From the NCBI GenBank assembly GCA_031382215.1, contig JANMYQ010000361.1:3383-67382 (forward strand): a stretch of 64,000 bases of DNA, read 5' to 3'. The translations under genes and the position numbers were made by a program. Below the pieces are notes generated by a model, which was not told the origin of the DNA, ran no database searches, and saw only the letters and a program-made list of their open reading frames with translations. Below are positions 59,786-64,000 of the stretch, in pieces (position 1 is the first letter of the stretch; each line of letters opens with the position of its first letter). This DNA comes from LGRD01 sp031382215. GTDB taxonomy: Bacteria; Pseudomonadota; Gammaproteobacteria; Burkholderiales; Burkholderiaceae_C.

Positions 59786-60848
59786 CGGGCAAAGCGCCGA
59801 ACCACTGCTCCAGCGCCAGCAGCGCGGCCGAGCGCACTGCTTCGGGCAGGAACGAGGCCCGCGCCGCGGAGCGATTCATCTCGATGATCTGCGCCAGCGT
59901 CAGGCCAGCGTGGGCGTGCACCGCCTCCAGCTCACCGCTCAGCGTCACGCCCGACATCAGCCGGTTGTCGGTGGAGACCGACACACTCAGCCCCGCCCGC
60001 AGCATCGCGCCGATCGGGTGCGCGGCGAGCGACGCTGCGGTGCCGGTGTGCACGTTGCTGGTGGGGCAGACCTCGAAGTGCAGGCCGAGGCGGCGCGCTT
60101 CGGCGATGCGTTGCTGCACCTCGGCCGCCTCGCCGCGCATGATGTTGACACCGTGGCCGATGCGCGTGGCGCCGAGCGCGGCGGCTTCGAGCACGCGCGC
60201 GCCGTCGTCGGCCTCGCCGGCATGGCAGGTGAGGCCCACGCCGGCATCGCGCGCGATCGCAAAAGCCTTGGCGTGCGGCCGGGGCGGAAAGCCGCGCTCG
60301 GCGCCGGCCAGGTCGAAGCCGATCACGCCCTGAGCGGAACCCTTGGTGGCACCCTGCCCGGCAAATCGTGCCGCCAGCCGGGCGCTGCGTTCGGTGTGGT
60401 CGGGCGGGTCGGTGCGCATCGCGCAGACGATCATGCCGCTGGGCAGGGCGCTGCGCTGCAAGCCCCGCAGCAGCGCCTCGACCGCCGCCTCGCCCGCCAA
60501 CCCGAACGGCTCGAGCAGCAGCGGTGCGATGCGGAATTCAGCCAGCACGCAACCGTCCGCCAGCGCGTCTTCGGCGGCTTCGAAGGCGACGCGCTCGCAG
60601 GCCTGCTCAGAGGCCATCGCTCGCACCGTCAACCCGAAACACGTGAGGTAGCGCTCCAGGCTGCCGGAGTCGGCGTTGGCCTGCACCCAGGCGGCCAGGC
60701 CGGCGGCGTCGTCGGCAGGCACGCTCAGGCCCTGGGCCTGGCACAGTTCCAGCAAGGTCTGTGGGCGCAGGCCGCCGTCCAGGTGTTCGTGCAGCAGCAC
60801 CTTGGGGAGGGTCTGCCATTGGCCAGTGGGTGCATTGCGCAATATCAT
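59778..60848 (-). CDS. add: Adenosine deaminase
   Basis: Add converts adenosine to inosine. The 356-residue product has metal and active-site motifs LLHEHLDGGLRP, LTCHAGEADD, IGHGVNI and VSVSTDNRLMSG. The HEHLDGG and STDNRLMS forms are closer to actinobacterial enzymes than to E. coli Add (HAHLDG). The start at 60848 is chosen since a longer frame overlaps the divergent promoter region. It is divergent from the BMP-family binding protein gene, with 47 bp between starts. Confidence 0.92.
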   Translation of the reverse strand: MILRNAPTGQWQTLPKVLLHEHLDGGLRPQTLLELCQAQGLSVPADDAAGLAAWVQANADSGSLERYLTCFGLTVRAMASEQACERVAFEAAEDALADGCVLAEFRIAPLLLEPFGLAGEAAVEALLRGLQRSALPSGMIVCAMRTDPPDHTERSARLAARFAGQGATKGSAQGVIGFDLAGAERGFPPRPHAKAFAIARDAGVGLTCHAGEADDGARVLEAAALGATRIGHGVNIMRGEAAEVQQRIAEARRLGLHFEVCPTSNVHTGTAASLAAHPIGAMLRAGLSVSVSTDNRLMSGVTLSGELEAVHAHAGLTLAQIIEMNRSAARASFLPEAVRSAALLALEQWFGALPAR

Positions 60849-60895
60849 TCGCGGACTCTTTCGCCTTCCCGGTTTCACTTTCAAGCAAGGGCATC

Positions 60896-61882
60896 ATGAA
60901 GCACAACACCCGACTCGCCACACGACTCACACTCCTCGTCGTTGCCTTGGCCGGCGCAAGCATGGCCCGTGCCGAACCCGCCGTCGTGTACGACATGGGC
61001 GGCAAGTTCGACAAGTCCTTCAACGAAGCGGCTTACAACGGCATCGAGCGCTGGAAAAAGGAAAGCGGCAAACCGTATCTCGAATTCGAGGTCTCGAACG
61101 AATCGCAACGCGAGCAGGCGATCCGCCGCATGGCCGAACGCGGTGCCAACCCGATCATCGGCATCGGCTTCGGCCAGGCCTCGGGCATCGAGAAGGTGGC
61201 CAAGGAGTTCCCGAAACTCAACTTCACGATCATCGACATGGTCGTGAACCTGCCCAACGTGCAATCGGTGGTATTCAAGGAGCAGGAGGGCAGCTTCCTG
61301 GTGGGCGTGATGGCGGCGCAGGCCAGCAAGACCGGCAAGGTCGGCTTCGTCGGCGGCATGGACATTCCGCTGATCCGCAAGTTCCAGTGTGGCTATGAAC
61401 AAGGCGCCAAGTACGCCAACCCGAAGGCTGAAGTCTTCGCCAACATGACGGGCACCACCGGCGCGGCCTGGAACGACCCGGCGCGCGGCGGCGAGCTGAC
61501 CAAGGCGCAGTTCGCCAAGGGAGCCGACGTGGTGTTCGCTGCCGCCGGCGGCACCGGCGTGGGCGTGTACCAGGCCGCCAAGGACGGCGGCAAACTCGCG
61601 ATCGGCGTGGACAGCAACCAGAACCACCTGCAGCCCGGCACCATGCTCACGTCGATGCTCAAGCGCGTGGACGTGGCCGTGTACAACGCCGCCATGGCAC
61701 ACAAGCCCGGGCTGACCGTGCTGGGCCTGAAGGAGGGCGGTGTGGACTACGCGATGGACACGCACAACGCCAAGCTGGTGAGCGCCGACATGAAAGCCAA
61801 GGTCGAAGCAGCCAAGGCCGACATCATCAGCGGCAAGATCAAGGTGGCCGACTACATGGCCGACAACGCCTGCAAGTTCTGA
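60896..61882 (+). CDS. BMP-family nucleoside-type ABC transporter binding protein
   Basis: This periplasmic binding protein (328 residues) has a signal peptide (LTLLVVALAGASMARA) and the BMP/PnrA-like fold, with VVYDMGGKFDKSFNEAAYNG, VVFKEQEGSFLVGVMAA and GKVGFVGGMDIPLIRKF. BMP-family proteins bind purine nucleosides in the cases studied. AAGG precedes the ATG. The neighbours (add, psuK, psuG) support a nucleoside substrate. It is followed by the transporter ATPase 38 bp downstream. Confidence 0.92.
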   Translation: MKHNTRLATRLTLLVVALAGASMARAEPAVVYDMGGKFDKSFNEAAYNGIERWKKESGKPYLEFEVSNESQREQAIRRMAERGANPIIGIGFGQASGIEKVAKEFPKLNFTIIDMVVNLPNVQSVVFKEQEGSFLVGVMAAQASKTGKVGFVGGMDIPLIRKFQCGYEQGAKYANPKAEVFANMTGTTGAAWNDPARGGELTKAQFAKGADVVFAAAGGTGVGVYQAAKDGGKLAIGVDSNQNHLQPGTMLTSMLKRVDVAVYNAAMAHKPGLTVLGLKEGGVDYAMDTHNAKLVSADMKAKVEAAKADIISGKIKVADYMADNACKF

Positions 61883-61920
61883 TCTTCGCGGCTCACTGAA
61901 CGGGCACCGGCAGCGACCGC

Positions 61921-63489
61921 ATGAAGGCGGACCTGCCGCCTCCCAGTTCCGCAGCACCACCACCGGCGCTGCGCATGTCCGGCATCCACAAGCGCTTCGG
62001 CGCGGTGCAGGCCAATGCCGACGTGAGCCTGACGGTGGCGCGCGCCACGGTGCACGGCATCGTCGGCGAGAACGGCGCCGGGAAGAGCACCGTGATGTCG
62101 ATCCTGTACGGCTTCTACGCGGCCGACAGCGGAACCATCGAGGTCTTCGGCGCACCGGCACAGATCCGCAACGCCAGCGATGCGATCGCATTGGGCATCG
62201 GCATGGTGCACCAGCACTTCATGCTGGTGGACAGTTTGAGCGCGCTCGACAACGTGATGCTCGGCGCCGAGCCGAACGCGCTGCTGCACAAGGCCGAAGC
62301 CGCGGTGCGCCCGCGCCTGGCCGCGCTGATGAAGACCACCGGCCTGCAGGTGGACCTGGATGCCCTGGTCGCCGACCTGCCGGTGGGCGACCGGCAGCGC
62401 CTCGAAATCCTGAAAGCGCTGTACCGCGGCGCGAAGATCCTGATCCTGGACGAACCCACCGCGGTGCTCACGCCGCAAGAGACCGAACAACTCTTCGGTG
62501 TGCTGTCGCTGCTGCGCGAACAGGGCACCACGATCCTGCTGATCACCCACAAACTGAAGGAAGTGATGCGGCTGTGCGACCGCGTGACGGTGATGCGCGG
62601 CGGGTGCGTGGTGCATGAAGCGGCGATAGGCGAGACGTCGGTGGAACAACTCGCCGAGGCGATGGTCGGCCGCAAAGTGAACATGGGACGGCAAGGCAAC
62701 GCCGGCACGCAGACCGGGCCAGTGCTGATGCAGGCCAGCGGCCTGGTTGTGCAAGACGCGCTGAAAGTGACGCGGCTGCAAGGCGTTGACATCACGCTGC
62801 GCGGCGGCGAGATCGTCGGCATCGCAGGCGTCTCGGGCAACGGCCAGAGCGAACTGCTGGAGGTGCTGTCGGGCCTGCTGGCGCCGAGTGCGGGCGAGTT
62901 GCGCGTCGGCGAGCAAACATTCAACGCGGCTCACTGGCTCGACCCACGCACCGCGCGCCGCCTCGGCGTGGCCCACGTGCCCGAAGACCGGCAAGCGCGC
63001 GCGATGGTGATGAGCTTTGGCGCCTGGGAGTCGGCCGTGCTGGGTTACGAAGGCCTGCCCGATTTCAGCCGCCAGGGCTGGATGCGCCACAGCCGCATGC
63101 GCAGTGCGACCGCGCAGATGATGGACCGCTTCGACGTGCGCCCGCAAGACACGAAGCTGCAAAGCGCCAAGTTCTCGGGCGGCAACCAGCAAAAGCTCGT
63201 GCTCGCGCGCGAACTCGGTCAGGCGCCCAAGGTGCTGCTGGTGGGCCAGCCGACCCGCGGCGTGGACATCGGCGCGATCGAGTTCATCTACGGCCGGCTG
63301 CGTGCGCTGCGCGACGCGGGGTGTGCGGTGCTGGTGGTGTCGAGCGAACTGGATGAAATTCTTGCGCTGGCCGACCGCGTGATCGTGATGAACCAGGGGC
63401 GCATCACCGGCGAATTGGCGATCGACGCGTGTACCGAAGCGCGCATCGGGATGTTGATGGTGGGTGAGCGGGTGGAGGCGGCGGGATGA
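61921..63489 (+). CDS. Double-domain ABC transporter ATPase
   Basis: This 522-residue protein has two ABC domains, as in sugar and nucleoside importers. Domain one has an intact Walker A (GENGAGKST), signature-like LPVGDRQRLEILKAL and Walker B ILILDEPTAVLTP. Domain two has a degenerate Walker A (GVSGNGQSEL), which is usual in this class, and a canonical SGGNQQKLVLARE. It should power the BMP-type importer. The two permease genes normally following are not at this place. Confidence 0.93.
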   Translation: MKADLPPPSSAAPPPALRMSGIHKRFGAVQANADVSLTVARATVHGIVGENGAGKSTVMSILYGFYAADSGTIEVFGAPAQIRNASDAIALGIGMVHQHFMLVDSLSALDNVMLGAEPNALLHKAEAAVRPRLAALMKTTGLQVDLDALVADLPVGDRQRLEILKALYRGAKILILDEPTAVLTPQETEQLFGVLSLLREQGTTILLITHKLKEVMRLCDRVTVMRGGCVVHEAAIGETSVEQLAEAMVGRKVNMGRQGNAGTQTGPVLMQASGLVVQDALKVTRLQGVDITLRGGEIVGIAGVSGNGQSELLEVLSGLLAPSAGELRVGEQTFNAAHWLDPRTARRLGVAHVPEDRQARAMVMSFGAWESAVLGYEGLPDFSRQGWMRHSRMRSATAQMMDRFDVRPQDTKLQSAKFSGGNQQKLVLARELGQAPKVLLVGQPTRGVDIGAIEFIYGRLRALRDAGCAVLVVSSELDEILALADRVIVMNQGRITGELAIDACTEARIGMLMVGERVEAAG

Positions 63490-63506
63490 GCCGCGCATGC
63501 ATACGC

Positions 63507-63548
63507 CGAGCAGCAAAGGCGCGTCCGGCTCGAGCAGCAAAGGCGCGT
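63507..63548. repeat. 18-bp direct repeat with 24-bp period
   Basis: The sequence CGAGCAGCAAAGGCGCGT occurs at 63507-63524 and again at 63531-63548, identical in all 18 bases, with a 6-bp spacer. It starts the repeat block right after the ATPase gene. Confidence 0.8.
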
Positions 63549-63676
63549 TCGGGCAGGCCGGAGGGCTTCGCTTCGGCGGTCTGCGCTGGCGCTCCGACTG
63601 CCTTCCGGTGCTCAGTCTCCTGGCCCGTCGCCGAACTCACTTCGCTTGCTTCGCCGCGCTACGTTCAAACAGTCGG

Positions 63677-64000
63677 CGACAAGTCAGTCGTTGAGGCGCG
63701 CTGCGCGCGCGGGCCACGAGCCTTCCGCGCCTCAGCGCCTCAGAGGCGCCCTCCGACCTGCCCGAACGCACCTTTGCGGCACCGGCTTTTGTATTTGCTG
63801 CAAAGAGAGAAAACGGTTCCGCTCGCGGCGGGCGGTGCCCGGCGGGGGCGATTTCTGGGGCCGAGCCCGGACACGAACAGTCCAGTGGACTGTTCGTGCC
63901 TGGCGAGGAGCCGGGCCTCTGTGCCCGGCGCGGCCTGCAAGGCGCGAGGAGCACAGGGCTTGCGGCCCCGCGCGGAGCGCGTTCGTAGACTGACTTGTCG
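63677..64000. repeat. Inverted-repeat-bounded element (possible MITE)
   Basis: CGACAAGTCAGTC (63677-63689) is matched by its exact reverse complement at 63988-64000. Past the perfect 13 bp the arms stay similar for about 30 more bases (GCGCGCT, GCGCG, GGGCC, AGCC blocks in order), giving long imperfect terminal repeats around about 325 bp. The right end coincides with the window edge and may extend. No transposase is inside. Confidence 0.5.
63872..63898. repeat. 27-bp perfect palindrome
   Basis: Arms CACGAACAGTCCA and TGGACTGTTCGTG are perfect 13-bp complements around a single G. It lies inside the repeat block. It could be a terminator stem, a REP-like unit or a protein-binding site. Confidence 0.7.

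Larger units (their letters stand above)
63490..64000. other. Gene-free repeat-rich block after the ABC ATPase
   Basis: No family-like coding sequence was found in these 511 bp, although permease genes are expected here. The block holds a 24-bp-spaced direct repeat (63507-63548), a 27-bp palindrome (63872-63898) and an inverted repeat pair at 63677 and 63988. An ATG at 63486 overlapping the ATPase stop opens a long basic frame that resembles no permease. Confidence 0.6.

Noticed and set aside
62800..62870. Degenerate Walker A in the second ABC domain as damage.
   Set aside because: GVxGNGQxEL is the usual form in the second domain of sugar/nucleoside importer ATPases.
63486..63985. Frame starting MSRACIRRAAKARP as a permease gene after the ATPase.
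   Set aside because: It has no membrane helices and lies wholly within repeat DNA; a permease would be strongly hydrophobic.

Overview
This is a strongly GC-rich bacterial chromosome window. Gene content and order point to a betaproteobacterium of the order Burkholderiales, probably near Rubrivivax, Leptothrix, Methylibium or Rhizobacter. The evidence is gene order known from that group: petABC-sspA, hisI-hisE-DUF4870-HIT-tatABC beside an HtrA protease, argB-pyrimidine nucleotidase-slmA, dusB-fis-purH, RNB ribonuclease-TonB-aroE-mtgA, and accB-accC-prmA-DUF3426. The placement is an inference from order and protein character; no rRNA or tRNA gene was seen to confirm it.

Layout. 1-18.4 kb is housekeeping: SspA (cut by the window edge), the cytochrome bc1 operon, MscL, a DUF1631 protein, PdxA and a Nif3-like protein, an HtrA protease, the Tat translocase, the last two histidine genes, a Nudix/ATPase pair, PdeM, SlmA, a nucleotidase, a transporter and ArgB. 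18.6-36.2 kb is a compact copper/silver resistance island. Its left module encodes a TolC-type lipoprotein, a multicopper oxidase, a cupredoxin and a CusF-like protein. The middle has CopA-CueR facing CopZ and a second Cu(I) ATPase. The right module is CusCBA. Two divergent promoters with MerR-type 19-bp spacers lie between copA and copZ. The last gene, cusA, runs into the 3' end of the neighbouring chromosomal gene on the opposite strand, which looks like an island junction.

36.1-41.7 kb holds an alcohol-forming fatty acyl-CoA reductase divergent from a phasin, a PIN/AbrB toxin-antitoxin pair with a visible operator, an M32 carboxypeptidase and a YqaA-type membrane protein. 41.8-57.0 kb is a long run of plus-strand housekeeping genes, many overlapping by 1-4 bp, from dusB-fis-purH to prmA-DUF3426. 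57.0-63.5 kb looks like a nucleoside salvage region: PsuK, PsuG, a PhyH-type dioxygenase, adenosine deaminase, a BMP-family binding protein and a double ABC ATPase. The last 510 bp hold no gene and are full of inverted and direct repeats, where a transporter permease would normally begin.

The points most worth a second look are a 32-codon mini-ORF between accB and accC that repeats the first 11 residues of AccC with almost fully different synonymous codons and is followed by two hairpins; the PhyH dioxygenase overlapping psuG by four bases; the cusA read-through at the island edge; a CdsA-family protein lacking the last signature aspartate; and the repeat block at the right end.
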